DNA from: Dolomedes plantarius
Lineage: Eukaryota > Arthropoda > Arachnida > Araneae > Dolomedidae
DNA: 64,000 nt
Assembly: GCA_907164885.2 (NCBI GenBank)
Contig: OU015490.1
Location: 233,156,241 to 233,220,240, forward strand
Direction: 5' to 3'
Shown: one piece after another, positions 10,924 through 22,760 of the stretch
Layout of the letters: every line of letters starts with the position of its first letter
Position numbering within the stretch: position 1 is the first letter of the stretch
Position numbers and translations under genes: made by a program
Notes under the pieces: generated by a model
What the model was told of the DNA's origin: nothing
The model's database searches: none
Seen by the model: only the letters and a program-made list of their open reading frames with translations

Positions 10924-11706
10924 TTAAACAGAAAGACGCGATCCCATAGGGACGGTATAAAATCTTTCAAGTAAAGCATTTACAACTATTCGAAGTTTAT
11001 ATAAACGATCATGCTCAGGGTCATCATGTGGTGGTTGTTTACTGTTGTCATTAAAATGTAGAAAATCTCTTATCTTTTCAAAGCGTTTTAATGACATACA
11101 TTCTTTTATTCCATCCTTTATTACTTCATTGCCTATGGCAGGTGACCAATATGCCCTAGTGTTTGGTACATGTACAATAGACATCATTATACAAATACCA
11201 ATGTATTGTTTAGTTTCTAAATTCGTTACATTGACACACTTTTCTGGGGTTTTTTGCACACTGAATAAATTTGTTTCTTGAACTATATACTCAATCAAAT
11301 CTTCTGTAAAAAGATAACTAAAAAAATTTAGAGATGTGTTTAAATTCATAATTTCAGGAGCGATATTCTCGTCACCTCGGAATAAAATTTGATCATCATT
11401 TAGAAGTAAATTAGTTTTCTTCCAGTTGATTGCAGGCTTTGTTCTCCCTGTATTATTTCTATTAGTTTTTGGCATGTTCCCACCATTAGGCAGATCAAGA
11501 ACATCGCTATTATCAAGTAATGATACCTCATCTTCCGAATCACTACTACCATCAAAAATTTCATCACAAACTTTGTTTGGTTTATAATTAGGATCACCTG
11601 TGCTACCATCGCTTTCTGAATCATATCCATCTTCACTATGAATACTCCACGATCTGTTCATAAGTTCCTTAATTTCTTTTTGTGTTAAAAACTTTCTTCC
11701 CGTCAT
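10924..11706 (-). CDS. piggyBac transposase, N-terminal half (open, truncated)
   Basis: Open frame of about 260 residues starting MTGRKFLTQKEI; I prefer this Met (11,704-11,706) to one ten codons upstream because the family-like sequence starts here. It has an acidic, serine-rich N-terminus with SESDGS and SSDSEDEV, typical of piggyBac proteins, and then the domain beginning around NFFSYLFTEDLIEYIVQETN and including HFNDNSKQ. Full-length relatives are about 550-600 residues. This one stops at LSV, just before the first catalytic acidic residue, so it lacks the catalytic core and C-terminal zinc-binding region. It may be untranslated debris, or a truncated protein if transcribed. The counterpart in the left arm is frameshifted. 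Confidence 0.8.
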   Translation of the reverse strand: MTGRKFLTQKEIKELMNRSWSIHSEDGYDSESDGSTGDPNYKPNKVCDEIFDGSSDSEDEVSLLDNSDVLDLPNGGNMPKTNRNNTGRTKPAINWKKTNLLLNDDQILFRGDENIAPEIMNLNTSLNFFSYLFTEDLIEYIVQETNLFSVQKTPEKCVNVTNLETKQYIGICIMMSIVHVPNTRAYWSPAIGNEVIKDGIKECMSLKRFEKIRDFLHFNDNSKQPPHDDPEHDRLYKLRIVVNALLERFYTVPMGSRLSV

Positions 11707-12124
11707 TTCCTTAAAAAAATGGCGTAAGCACACCATGTATCATTTTTGGTACATAAAATTGAAATCATACTTGAATTTTTTATAAAAGATTAAAGAAGTA
11801 TTTTATTAATAATTATAAAGCTACGTACCTCTAAAATATATTTATAAAACTTTCAAAGATGTAAACTGACTTTAAAATACTGAAAATATAGCAAATACTA
11901 AGGCAGGTCTGGAATGAATTGAACGGCTATCTTTTACTGAGATCGCAGTTGTATTCCTGCCGCCATCTATACTACGAAAATGTAACTAACAGTGATTAAA
12001 ACCTTTGCTATGATGTTTCAAAATTAATACAAGGTACACAAGTGGATAAAAAATATTGCTTTTGAATATAAAGGGGAAAAATAACTTATGTATCAACTTT
12101 GATACAGTGTGTAGTGAAGGGTTT

Positions 12125-12218
12125 TAAAATTGCCGGTAGCGCTTGTGTGGGGATTTGAACCGTGGACCTCTGCAGTACTGCTGTCCGATGCGATAACTTT
12201 TCAACCACAGAGCCCTTG
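12125..12218 (-). ncRNA. tRNA-like Pol III unit, right arm
   Basis: On the minus strand a GTGGTTGAAAAG A-box-like motif (about 12,198-12,210) precedes GGTTCAAATCC (12,151-12,161), then TTTT just beyond. It is the shorter partner of the unit at 8,149-8,260, lacking the duplicated ATCGGAC segment. It reads inward. T-arm pairing is poor, so a functional tRNA is unlikely. Confidence 0.45.
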
Positions 12219-12353
12219 AGAAAAATCTCTTATGAAGGGGGCACAACGGTTTTTCGTTACGTGAAGATTCCTGCCAGTTCACTCTACTGTAAGCCGCGTA
12301 AAAGAACTTCGTTCCAAAAATTAGATTGTTTCATGTACCTAAATGCTGTTTAT

Positions 12354-12728
12354 TTAAAGGAAATGACAGACCTTATGAATTAAATAATTTTCATTATCGG
12401 ATAACATGAAAAGTACGTCATATTCGTCTTCCATTATATCTTCAGGCACACCATCAAATTCTGTTTCATCTTCACCATCACTATTATACTGATCCATAAA
12501 TAAGTAATCCTCTTCCGTTCCATCTAGATTGTTATATAAACTACATTTTTTACATGAGTTTTGAATTATGTCAGGTTTAATTTCATTCCATGCTTTTATT
12601 ATCCACTCACACACTATTTCTGGACTGGCATGATGTTCCTTCGCAAAGAAAAGGGTGCACGTCATGCGGAAAATATACCTAAAAAAATGTAGTTGAAAAT
12701 CATAAGTGCGTGTTATACGCCGTTGCAT
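12354..12728 (-). pseudogene. pogo/Tigger-type transposase, C-terminal fragment
   Basis: The segment reads ASPEIVCEWIIKAWNEI, then SCKKCSLYNNLDGTEED and an acidic tail with EDIMEDEYD. This resembles the C-terminus of pogo/Tigger-like (POGK-type) DDE transposases, where S.E.V..W...AW..I and a KKC...N.LDG.ED motif end the catalytic domain. The upstream part of the frame is terminal-repeat sequence (TGTTATACGCC, 12,712-12,740), so the N-terminus and most of the catalytic domain are deleted. The matching end is probably at 10,436-10,515. It cannot encode an active enzyme. Confidence 0.65.
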
Positions 12729-12960
12729 GTTATACGCCTTTAATATATGGCAGTAGGCATTGTGGCATCACGACAGGTGGTTAAGGCTAATTTCTGAGGC
12801 TTTGTTTAAAATTACTACTATTGAATTCATGACCAAGAGAGACAGATTCCTGATTATAATGATAAGGCCAATTTTAAAACAAAAACTTAACAGGGAAATT
12901 TACTTAGAAAAAAATTAAACATTAAACAATTACAACGCATTCAATTAATTTAAGTGCAGA

Positions 12961-13800
12961 TTCACAGCGCATGCTTCCAAACCCACGGTCTCTAAAGGAG
13001 CTTCTAAAAAGCACGTCTGCTCGGGCTGGATGTTACATGACAATCTCTCTCAAAAAGCACCAAGTCTCTGACTCTCTCGGCTTGAAAACTTCGGTGGTGG
13101 CCGTCTTCTTAGAAATTGCTTTCCCAAAACTGGGGGTCGGGAGATTATCGGCTGACACATCTTCTTAACGACGAAACTTTATTACATTCCAGTGACAAAG
13201 TCGCATAGGAAAGAGACAGCTTTAAGTCGCTAAGAAAGACAGCTTTAAGACGATGGTGGGAGACGCTTGCTTGAGAACCCGATATGCATGGGGCTTAACT
13301 TTCAGGCTGAAAATTCTGGCGGCATTCGCTGGTGTCGTTTTTTAATCCCCCACGTGTTCAAAAACAGTGGGAACTGGAAAATGGTATTCCCCAAAAATAT
13401 GCAGTTGGTCCGTGGGGTGTGAGAACGCAACCCCGTAAAGGCGGGACGTCACAGCTTCTTGTAAATAAGTTCGTATTTTGTAATATGCTTCCCTATTTTT
13501 CTGATGTAAAAAAAGAACGAATTTCCAGACTGTCATCAAAGTTTATGAAGTTTTAGTCATGGACATTAGAACGCCACATACAAAACGGGATGCTTCTAAA
13601 GGCGGTGACGAGCATTACATAATATATCCATGTTTCTTCACGAACGCTCATTTTGAATGATCGGCTTACAAACTGGTCCCCTTCAATCAGTTCAGGGTGA
13701 CTTGCACTGACTTTTAATGTAACAATCAAAGGGGTTTGCCGAAAAGACCGATAGTTTAGTTGAGCACAATTGCTCGACACGATTGGCACTGACTTCCGAA
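12961..13800. other. GC-richer unassigned segment
   Basis: About 840 bases clearly richer in G+C and CpG than the surroundings. Short frames exist on both strands (13,553-13,789 minus; 13,332-13,556 plus), but none shows a domain I recognise. It contains a tandem ACAGCTTTAAG (about 13,218 and 13,241). It could be a repeat of an unrecognised family or part of an unannotated gene. Confidence 0.4.
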
Positions 13801-13820
13801 CTCTGGTGTTATATTATTTA

Positions 13821-14379
13821 GGGTGTCAAGGCTAAAGGTATCCAGTAGTCATTATTTATTTTTACGGAAATACCCATTAGAATTAAAACAAAATTTAAAT
13901 AGAAAGAACATCTCACCAAGTTTTAACATGAGTCATAGATTTCGATCATAGTATCATAGATTTCGTTGTGTGCACCTTTTGTTTCACGACAAACGTCTGA
14001 ATGGTAATCCAGTTCTCTCCAAGTGTTTCTTAGCATTTCAGGAGTTATTACCCGAATTGCTTGAATGAAACGCTTCTTCAGCTCATCCACAGTTTCAATT
14101 TTTTGTTTATACACAACGGATTTAATGCACCCCTAAGTAAAAGAGTCTAATAACGCCTGATATACTACGAAACACTTGGAGAGAATTGGATTACCATTTA
14201 GACGTTAGTCGTGCTACAAAAGGTGCACACACCGAAATATTTGATGCTATGATAGAAATCTATGATTGATAGTAAAACTTGGTGAGATGTTCTTTCTATT
14301 TAGATATATTTTTAAAAATTCTAATGGGTATTTCCGTAAATATAAGTCATTACATTTTGCCTTTATCTCGGACACTCTG
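13821..14379. mobile_element. Fold-back of two transposon 3' ends (Tc1/mariner superfamily)
   Basis: The left half (13,850-14,115, minus) encodes ETVDELKKRFIQAI, then WRELDYHSDVCRETKGAHNE. The right half (about 14,165-14,275, plus) repeats the same segment from WRELDYH on, with stops. This is the usual C-terminal pattern of mariner/IS630-type transposases of arthropods. The outer ends are inverted: GGGTGTC...CTAAAGG at 13,821 and CCTTTATCTCGGACACTC at the right, each next to TA. So two right ends of one family are joined tail to tail and the catalytic part is missing. Confidence 0.6.
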
Positions 14380-15395
14380 TATTAGAAGTCAGTTGTCGCC
14401 TTAAGAGAACTACGGGAACATCTTATTTTGGTTGAAAACATTTGATATTTAACTCTATTATAAGAAAACTGCTTGACTTAAATTTCTTAGATCTGAAGAT
14501 CTAGTAATAAAAGACTAAATTGTTACAGCTATGAGTACATATAAATTTTTTTAGGGTTAGAAATACAGAGAAAGGGAATAAAACCTCATAAATCATAGTT
14601 AAACTTCTGACTGTACACATATTTTATAACCTAAGTATCTATATTCGTTAAATAACTTTCTTTCTTATTATTATAAAGTTTCTCAAATGCCATCGTGTAA
14701 GTTGTAAATTTTCTTTGACAGAAGTACTAAAAGTCTTTATTATAAATAGGTTCCAGTTTTCTCAATTTTGTAAAGCATTTTTCAAAACTTTTTCATGCAG
14801 GCATTTAGAAAAGTGAAACTGTCTACCAACCCTCTAAGTAATGACGAGTTGGAATAGTATTATTAAGAAAAATTCTTAAAAGAACTGTTGTAAAACTCAA
14901 TTTGAAGTTAAACGTGACAGATTAGATGACAGACTTTTATCACTTTTAATATAAAATTTAAGAATTTAAGTTTTGTCCATAGTCTAAAGTTCTAACTTTG
15001 TTTCAGCTGAAATATGCAATAACTATTTGGTTTTCTCTTCATCAAGATGCTGAAAGATTTCTGTGCTTTTAAGAATGAAACATAGCTACATTTATGTCTT
15101 AAGACTAATTCTAACTTCAAGAACAAATATGATATTTAATTTACTAATGCTAAAATACATTTTATTTTAGACTAAACCAGAAATGAATGTTAAAACTTTT
15201 TAAATAACATTAAAGAAAGTTTTATTCTGAGGAATGGAAAGGAATATCACCGCATTTTGTGTTTTTTATATAGATCAAAATCTGTATGCAATATACACAT
15301 TACGTTGTAAGCAAATGAATTAATCTTATGAAATATTTTGCAACAAGAAAAGTTTTTTCAACTAATTATTCTCTACATGTAGATTTCCATTGATT
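14380..15395. other. No gene seen
   Basis: About 1 kb of AT-rich DNA. I see no reading frame, RNA gene or paired inverted repeat. Confidence 0.5.
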
Positions 15396-15397
15396 AT

Positions 15398-15721
15398 CTG
15401 CAATCTTGCATTATCTTTCAACAAGATAAAGCAAGACCGCATGTTGCCTGTCGTGTCCTGGCCTACTTCGACTCAGAGGGTGTTCGACTGTTGCTCTGGC
15501 CGCCACGTTCTCCAGATCTCTCACCCATAGAAAACATCTGGTCATGGGTTGCTAAGAGAATGGGTCGCCATCGCTCTCCAGCCACTACGTTTGATGAAGT
15601 GTGGCATAGACTTGAAGCAGCATGGAATGGCTTTTCCTTATCCGTCATCCAAGCCCAGTTCAACTCGACACCTAACCGGGTTAGAGCCGTATTAGCTGTC
15701 AGAGGCGGAAGCTGTGTGTAA
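15398..15721 (+). pseudogene. Tc1-type transposase, C-terminal third
   Basis: The frame reads IIFQQDKARPHVACRVLAYF, then LLLWPPRSPDLSPIENIW and ends VLAVRGGSCV at TAA. This is the catalytic C-terminal part of a Tc1-like transposase: the second Asp lies in QQDKARPH (usually QQDNARPH) and the final Glu in SPIENIW. The N-terminal DNA-binding domain and first Asp are absent; upstream sequence is unrelated AT-rich DNA. No terminal repeats are found nearby, so it is a dead fragment. It is clearly related to, but distinct from, the intact copy at 39,037-40,077. Confidence 0.85.
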
Positions 15722-16237
15722 TAATTTCAGACCTAAATTGCTTACAAATTTAATCATGTTTTCTTCCTACTATGCTGTATACAGTTTTGTTATTTGCTTT
15801 CCTTCCAGGAGTTGCAATTTTAATGACCAGCAGTGTATAACTGATGTAAACTTATGCTGTCCTCTACCAAATAGCTACAGACATTTACACATATTCCCAT
15901 TAATATCACTTTGTAGACACTGAAAAACCTTAAACTTGACAATGTTAGAAAATTTGTCTTCTTCTAAATTTTAAGAGATAATTTAAAGTAGAAATTGGAC
16001 AAATGAGATCCATATATTTTTGTTGTTTATCACTGCTAATAATAATGCCGTGAAATACGTTAATAAAGAGATGAATTGTCCAAAGTAGAAATGCCATTGG
16101 GCATCATGAGTCACATGGTTACAAGATACACATAATAACTCATGCACAAAACATTTCAAAGACAAAAATGTAATCAATTAATTAGTTTTTAATCGATCCA
16201 ACTAAATAACGTGATAACTAAGCTAGACATTAATAAT
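15722..16237. other. No gene seen
   Basis: AT-rich sequence following the Tc1 fragment. No recognisable right terminal repeat of that element. Confidence 0.5.
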
Positions 16238-16241
16238 TTAA

Positions 16242-17364
16242 GGCTGCTGTGTACTAACCCTATTGGATTCGCTCACCTCAATGTTAACCTATGGAGAAAA
16301 TGTTTCCAAGGGCTGTCGACTTGGATTGAGAGATTTTTTTTTTTAAATGTACTCCGTAATAGAGAAAGAAATTTTACACTTTGGGTCATTTTTCGTTTTC
16401 TCGTTTTTTAAGGGGATCCGGGACAAATTAAAATTTTTTTTTTCATTTATGAGTTAAAATTTTAAATTTTTTGTGATGGTTAACCATACAATTTGTAAAC
16501 AAAAACACATCATAAAACTTCTCCAAAAGTTTTTAAAAAATTTTAAAATTTAAATTTTTTTTAAAAAAAGGGGATATTTAAAATTTTATAACTCGAAATA
16601 TTATTTGTCGAACTTCAAAATTTTTTCATTTAACTAAACAGAAATATATAAATTTTAATTTTAATTCAACATTTTTAAAAATATTAGTCTTTAACAAAAT
16701 TAAAAATATTTAGAGTAGAAATTTCAAAAAAATTGATGTAACTTATTTTTTAAAAATCATATTTTCAAAAGAATAAAATTTTTTCAAATTTGCTGAATCA
16801 AAATTAAAGTAAAATAATTGTAAAAGACGTGTTCCAAGTTTGAACCATTTATCTTTAAAGGTTCTTGACTTATACCAATTTAAAGACGAGAAATGTTGAA
16901 AAAACACATCATGAAGAAAAACGCACTTACAGGTTTAAAGAACGATTGGCTGCTATTAGAATGTTGCAAAAAAAAAAAATTAATATATCCTGTTCTAATT
17001 AAGATAGAAACATGATTTAAACGTCATTTTAAGCGGAAATGAACAAAAAAATTTGTAATGCTTTAATTTCTTTTGACAATTTGAAGAATTTTGTGTCCTG
17101 AACACCCTTAAATGCAAATAATAATTTAAAATTTAAATTATTGGGGAAACAATCTGGTATAATGTATTTTAAACGCTCATAAATTCCTTTGGTGGACGAA
17201 ATTTATAAAATGAATCCTTTTGAAATGTGCAGAAATGTTCAGACTATATGAAAATACAATTTTTATTTATTAGCAGCATTTATGTAGCTGTAAATAATAG
17301 ACGCATTTTCTCTATAGGTTAGTATTGAGATAAACTAATCCAGTCGGGTTAGTACACAGCAGCC
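16242..17364. mobile_element. TTAA non-autonomous transposon, GGCTGCTGTGTACTAACCC family
   Basis: TTAA (16,238-16,241) precedes GGCTGCTGTGTACTAACCC; the right end is GGGTTAGTACACAGCAGCC before TAAA (17,365-17,368, one change from TTAA). The inverted ends match over about 60 bases, including AACCTATGGAGAAAATG. The ~1.1-kb AT-rich interior has no transposase. A second, partial copy starts at 59,228. TTAA flanks suggest piggyBac-superfamily mobilisation. Confidence 0.75.
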
Positions 17365-17369
17365 TAAAA

Positions 17370-18310
17370 GGTCATTTTTTTTTCAAATTCGGAACAACTG
17401 GCTTCCATGTCATTAGCACAAAAACTCTCCAGTGCTTTTACTCAATGTAGTTTGAACAAGTCCTTGCAAGGAAGGATTGAAACAAAATCTAAAGGCACGG
17501 GAGAGCGGCAAATGTGCCATAGATTTAGCTTAACTCAGGGCACAATTCGAGGAGGCCTTCTACACTACACCTCCAAAACCATGTAAGGGCCATTTTAACG
17601 TCGTGTAGATTTTGCATTGTAGGGATGTCCTCGAAAATAGAGATCGTGTATCTCAGATACACATCGAAAATAGTAGAATGGTAAATAAATACTTAGATAC
17701 GTGTCTCTTCAGTATTTTCAACATGCTTCATGGTGATATCTTAGAACGATAGAGCCCTGCTTATGAAATTGCTTTCGAGGCTATTTCATGACTTGGTGAA
17801 TATGCTCTTACGCTTTTATGTAAAAAAATATTATCTAGTTTGGAATGAACGGACATTAAAAAATCTTATTTAATTATCTTTTCTCCCATTAGACAATGAT
17901 AAAAAGATTATAAATACGAAGTTTGAAATGACTAACATTTTTTAAATGTAAAAATATTTGATTTAAAAGACTATAAAAAATTCAAACAAGAAAGCTGCTT
18001 ATCTTTTGATTTATATCTTGTTTTTAAGAATTTTTTCAGGTGGTATGAAATAAAAGAATGCAGAAAATAATATTAGTAGTATTCAAAAGACTAAAAGATA
18101 AGATATAAAATATAATTCGTTGTCATTCAGGAAACCACGACTAGATTTATATTGCTAAATGCTATTCACTTTCAAACGTCTCATAAGTAAAAGAGATTGA
18201 ATTATTTTCCTAGGAAAACTTTTTCTCGCATCATTTTTGTATCCTTTTTTTAAAAATTACAAATAAAACCTCAGTAGAATTCATTTCAAGATTAAATTTC
18301 ATACGAGAAA
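17370..18310. other. No gene seen
   Basis: AT-rich intergenic sequence without recognised elements. Confidence 0.5.
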
Positions 18311-18964
<654 letters not shown>

Positions 18965-19310
18965 CATTCACATAAATTCTTAACGTAAGTGAAGAAAGTA
19001 ATTTTAGAAGCCTTAGAAAATTTAAAGGTTTGAAGTTTTTTGCTAAAATTTGTGCTTCAAAATTAACGCCGAGATTCTGCTATACATTTCGAAAACTGTT
19101 AATTACAAAAACATACTAATTTAATGGATTTTATCCATTAATGGGAAACCAAAATTAGGCTGAATGTTTAAAAATTAATTGTATAAGGTTTATGATAATT
19201 TACGACACATGGCCTTGTTTTGTTGCTTTTTACCGCTTTTAATTTTAGTCCACTTCCTGGCGCATTTATTGCAAAAGCATTCCCGACGTCTCATGCAAAT
19301 CTCCCTTGGT
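18965..19310 (+). repeat. Direct repeat, copy 1
   Basis: Contains GTGCTTCAAAATTAACGCC, CTTGTTTTGTTGC and TTTTAGTCCACTTCCTG. The same series occurs at 22,985-23,340 in the same orientation with scattered substitutions. Neither copy codes for protein. Confidence 0.7.
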
Positions 19311-19987
19311 CGCTAGGAAATACTTTATTTTTATCCGGTATGCGTTGGTGGTAATTTAAAGCAGCGGCTGATTGAAGAACGACTCACAGAGTTAGATATA
19401 GATTATCGGCTGTCCACCCACTCGTGCCATTGATCACACCAATTTCTGACGCCTTTTAAATGATGCAACAAAGCCGTTATTTTGCTGTGGATAAAAGAAT
19501 GTGGGCTTAAAAATAATTTAATGAATCATAAGAATTTTTTTTGCTGAAGTGTGATGGATGAGTCTGGGCCTAACAGTTTTCCCGGCTTCCACTGCCAAAG
19601 AATCTTGGTAAAATTTTAACTTAGGGCCAAATTGCATTTTTATTAAAATTTGTTCTCTGATTCTTAATTTCAGAGCTCGGATCGCAAAATGCTGCCTTTC
19701 TCCAAAGCAGTTTGATGCCTTGGGTGTTTGATAATTAGAAACGTTCCTGTCAAAGAAAAAGTTCAGTCAAGTCAGGAGACTCGAAAGCCTCGGCAACTGT
19801 GTATGAGAGCACAACAGAGACTTCAACGACGATAGGCAAGCAGAACTGATTAGAAAATACTGTTCACCCTCTGATGAGCATTGTGATCCCTTGCTGGCGT
19901 CTGTAAAGTGACCACGCAAGAGCTAGAAGCTCAGAAAAATTTCTCCGAGGGCTTTGCGTCAACTTTCAATATCCCTGTGAGAGGTCA
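19311..19987. other. Unassigned, moderately GC-rich
   Basis: No long reading frame. 19,740-19,985 has a more balanced base composition than its surroundings and could hold exon or regulatory sequence; I cannot assign it. Confidence 0.35.
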
Positions 19988-20400
19988 GTAAAGAATCATA
20001 GGATCCTTTTTAAATGCTATTTAATAAATGCATTACAAGTTTGACGATATTGACCAAACATATATATTTAACAACATACTGAACTATCACTAACCTAAAA
20101 AATACTAGACATAGTTTTCAGGAAGTTTTCTCCAATGTTTGAAAAAAAATTAATATAGTATTTTTTGTAGGGCTATTATTTAAGTTTAAACTTGTGATTG
20201 AGAAATTATTAGTATCGTACTAGAAAAATTATTAGTACCGTACAATTTTTGTACACTTTATTATACTTGCCACCTTACAGGTGAAAAATAATGTATTGAA
20301 ACCACACATAAGATTCAAGTGTACGTAAAGTTTCTTAAATACTGTGGAACAGAGGTCAGCAATCTTTTTTACTAGGAAGGCATATTTAAGAAATACCCTA
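19988..20400 (+). repeat. Inverted repeat, copy 1 (partner 25,105-25,510)
   Basis: Runs from AATCATAGGATCCTTTT to ACTAGGAAGGCATAT. The reverse complement of the series is found at 25,105-25,510. The right end includes a decayed hAT terminus (CAGAGGTCAGCAATC), so the duplicated block includes part of that element. Confidence 0.7.
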
Positions 20401-20415
20401 CTAGTAAAAAATGAT

Positions 20416-20655
20416 CCCTTTCAGGGGCAACAACCCTGTTTGCAGGGTGCAGATTTTCTTCCCGATATTTTTTTAACCTAAAGAATCTTGAAATTTTTTT
20501 CCAATTAAAGGTTGCAAAATGTTTTTACCTCTTTAAACTGATAACAGATGGCAATACTAACCATTTTTCTGCTCACTTAACTGGAATACATTGAATGCAA
20601 GTGAAAAAAACTAGATTTGGGCGTTTGAACTGTGCAAACGGCGCCCTTCAAAGCG
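20416..20655 (-). mobile_element. 240-bp TTAA-type MITE, copy 1
   Basis: Starts CCCTTTCAGGGGC and ends GGCGCCCTTCAAAGCG before TTAA (20,656-20,659). It is an inverted relative of 48,874-49,116, sharing ATTCAATGTATTCCA and TTTGCAACCTTT on the opposite strand. CCCTTT termini and TTAA sites fit piggyBac-derived MITEs. The left flank TGAT is degenerate. Confidence 0.65.
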
Positions 20656-20659
20656 TTAA

Positions 20660-22480
20660 GTCATTAGCATTTAGCTAAGACCGGCTGAAATTATTTTTAG
20701 ACTGTAAACAGGGTTTTATTCTCAAGAAAAATGTTGGTGCTTGCTATCTTGTTGGCGACTGGTGTTTGGTATTCTGAATCCTACATTGCATAGCGTTGCC
20801 AACTGGCTACAGAGAAAAATTTCATCACTTTAATAATTGGAATCGAATGGGCATATATAAGCAAAAATTTTAGGCATGTCTCAACTGGTGACACAATCTC
20901 TCAAATGCAAATGGGTTTAATTTTTGTTGAATATTTCTGTTGAATTTTTATGTGAAAACGCATTAAAAAAAATAATGGTGGAAGTCATGCATTGCAGAGT
21001 TAAGTTGCAAACTGAAACTTTTACTATGGGAGAAAACATCATTAAAGTCTTGTTGAAAATAAATTGCTTGTCCTTGTTACGACTTTATTTTTTTGCTCTT
21101 AAGGAGACAAGGGGCCTTCAACCTCGAATTGTTTAATTTTCAACTTTGAACTCAGCATGAGAATTATCAATATTTTTCTATCTACATTGAAGAACCATAG
21201 AATACAAAATAAGGATTTTTTGACAGAATAATTGTTGCTTTTCTAAAATATTTTCAAAAATGCAAACATTTTACAAAATACTCCATGCGCATTCTATATC
21301 GTTTAAAATCCTTAATTTTTTAAATATGATTTTACCATATATAAACAAACATAATTGTGCACTGAATTTTTTTTAGTATAAATCTAAGACATAAAGGATT
21401 TTTTCTTCAATCTGACTGTTATTTTTAATGTTTTTGTATGTTTTTACTTTATTTCAAGGTCTATATGTTTGAAAAAATTTTACGGTTTCAAAATACGATG
21501 CACATTTTTGCGACAAACACTCCAATTAAAAATTGTCAGAAATTTGGAAGAAATCAGAACAAAATGATCGCGCATGGAGCATTTTGATAAATGCTACCAC
21601 TTTTGAAGAATTTTTTGATAAATAGGTCTTATTCTTCCACAAAATATTCATTTGTGAATTCTAAGTGTCTTCAATGAAGTAAAAATTAATATTAATTATT
21701 CACATTTTGTATATAGAGTAAAATATTGAAAATTTAGAAAAACAAGGATGAAGTTCTCTTGTTCCCTTAACACAAAATTCACACACTTTTGTAACAGTTA
21801 ACTGGAGAAACTTACCACAATCTACAAATTTCAAGTTATTACTGTTTGTATCTCCAGTTATTAAATTCAAGATTTACTATTCAAGATTTACTGCTTGTAT
21901 CTCCAGTTATTAAATTTTTTGAAATGAACAACTAACTATAATACTATCGATTTTTCTCTGTAAAGGCATTTTATCAGCTCAATCTGGTAACATCACTTAC
22001 ATAGGGTTCGCCGCGTCATTAGATTTCCAGGTAAGGAAGGGATTCCTATCTCGATAACAGCGGTGAGGTGCTTTTAATGCGCTCCGCAAATGGTTTCCTA
22101 ATGATTAACGGGCCCGAAACGTTCAGTCATGGAACTTTCCTGTGATGTTTGCAATCAATAGGGCTTTTCAAAGCAGCGCATGAAGATAAGTGTAGATATT
22201 TGATACACAAAGTGGAGCTATACGTCTAATGTTTGGGTACACTTCTTTATTTTAATGTCTTAAAACAAAGTTTCTGTTGATGGCAATGTAAGGAAAAATC
22301 GAGTCAATAAATTGTCGAACTCAAAAAAGGTTTGATTCTTTTTCTACAAAATGCATGATAAAGTATAAGTTTAAGTTTAAGCCGACCTCAGCCTAAGCTT
22401 ATACGGCAAAATCCCTGGCTATTTACTTTGTATATCAGCAGCCTAAAATTTACTTTTAACATCGATTTCCATACACAATA
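20660..22480. other. No gene seen; possible regulatory block near 22,000-22,200
   Basis: Mostly AT-rich. Around 22,000-22,200 composition becomes balanced and includes TAATGATTA (22,099-22,107), a homeodomain-type site. No exon is evident. Confidence 0.35.
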
Positions 22481-22760
22481 TTACTATACAATACAATACT
22501 ATACAATTAATTATAACATTATGCAAATCAATTTATGTACAATACACTATAAATGCCATTTAATTACAATACACTGTACAATACAATATATGTACAATAC
22601 ACTGTACAGTACCATATATAATCAATACAACACTGTGCAAAACAAATCATAATCAATACTGCATGTACAATACACTGTACAGTACCATATATAATCAATA
22701 CAACACTGTTCAAAACAAATCATAATCAATACTGCATGTACCATACAACACAATATATTA
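22481..22760. repeat. TACAATACA-rich tandem repeat with a 73-bp duplication
   Basis: Two near-identical 73-bp units (22,591-22,663 and 22,664-22,736), each starting TGTACAATACACTGTACAGT, lie in a longer stretch of degenerate ACAATAC repeats. TGTACA palindromes recur. Frames across it are artefacts. Confidence 0.85.

Larger units (their letters stand above)
10560..12320 (-). repeat. Right arm of the 1.7-kb inverted repeat
   Basis: Inverse of 8,043-9,771. Near its inner end it keeps an intact 13-bp palindrome GGAACGAAGTTCC (10,589-10,601) and the near-palindrome GTCGGGGGACCCCCGTC. Its outer end has GAACTTCGTTCC (12,304-12,315). The left arm's inner palindrome is decayed. Homology stops on both sides next to unrelated flanks. 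Confidence 0.85.
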
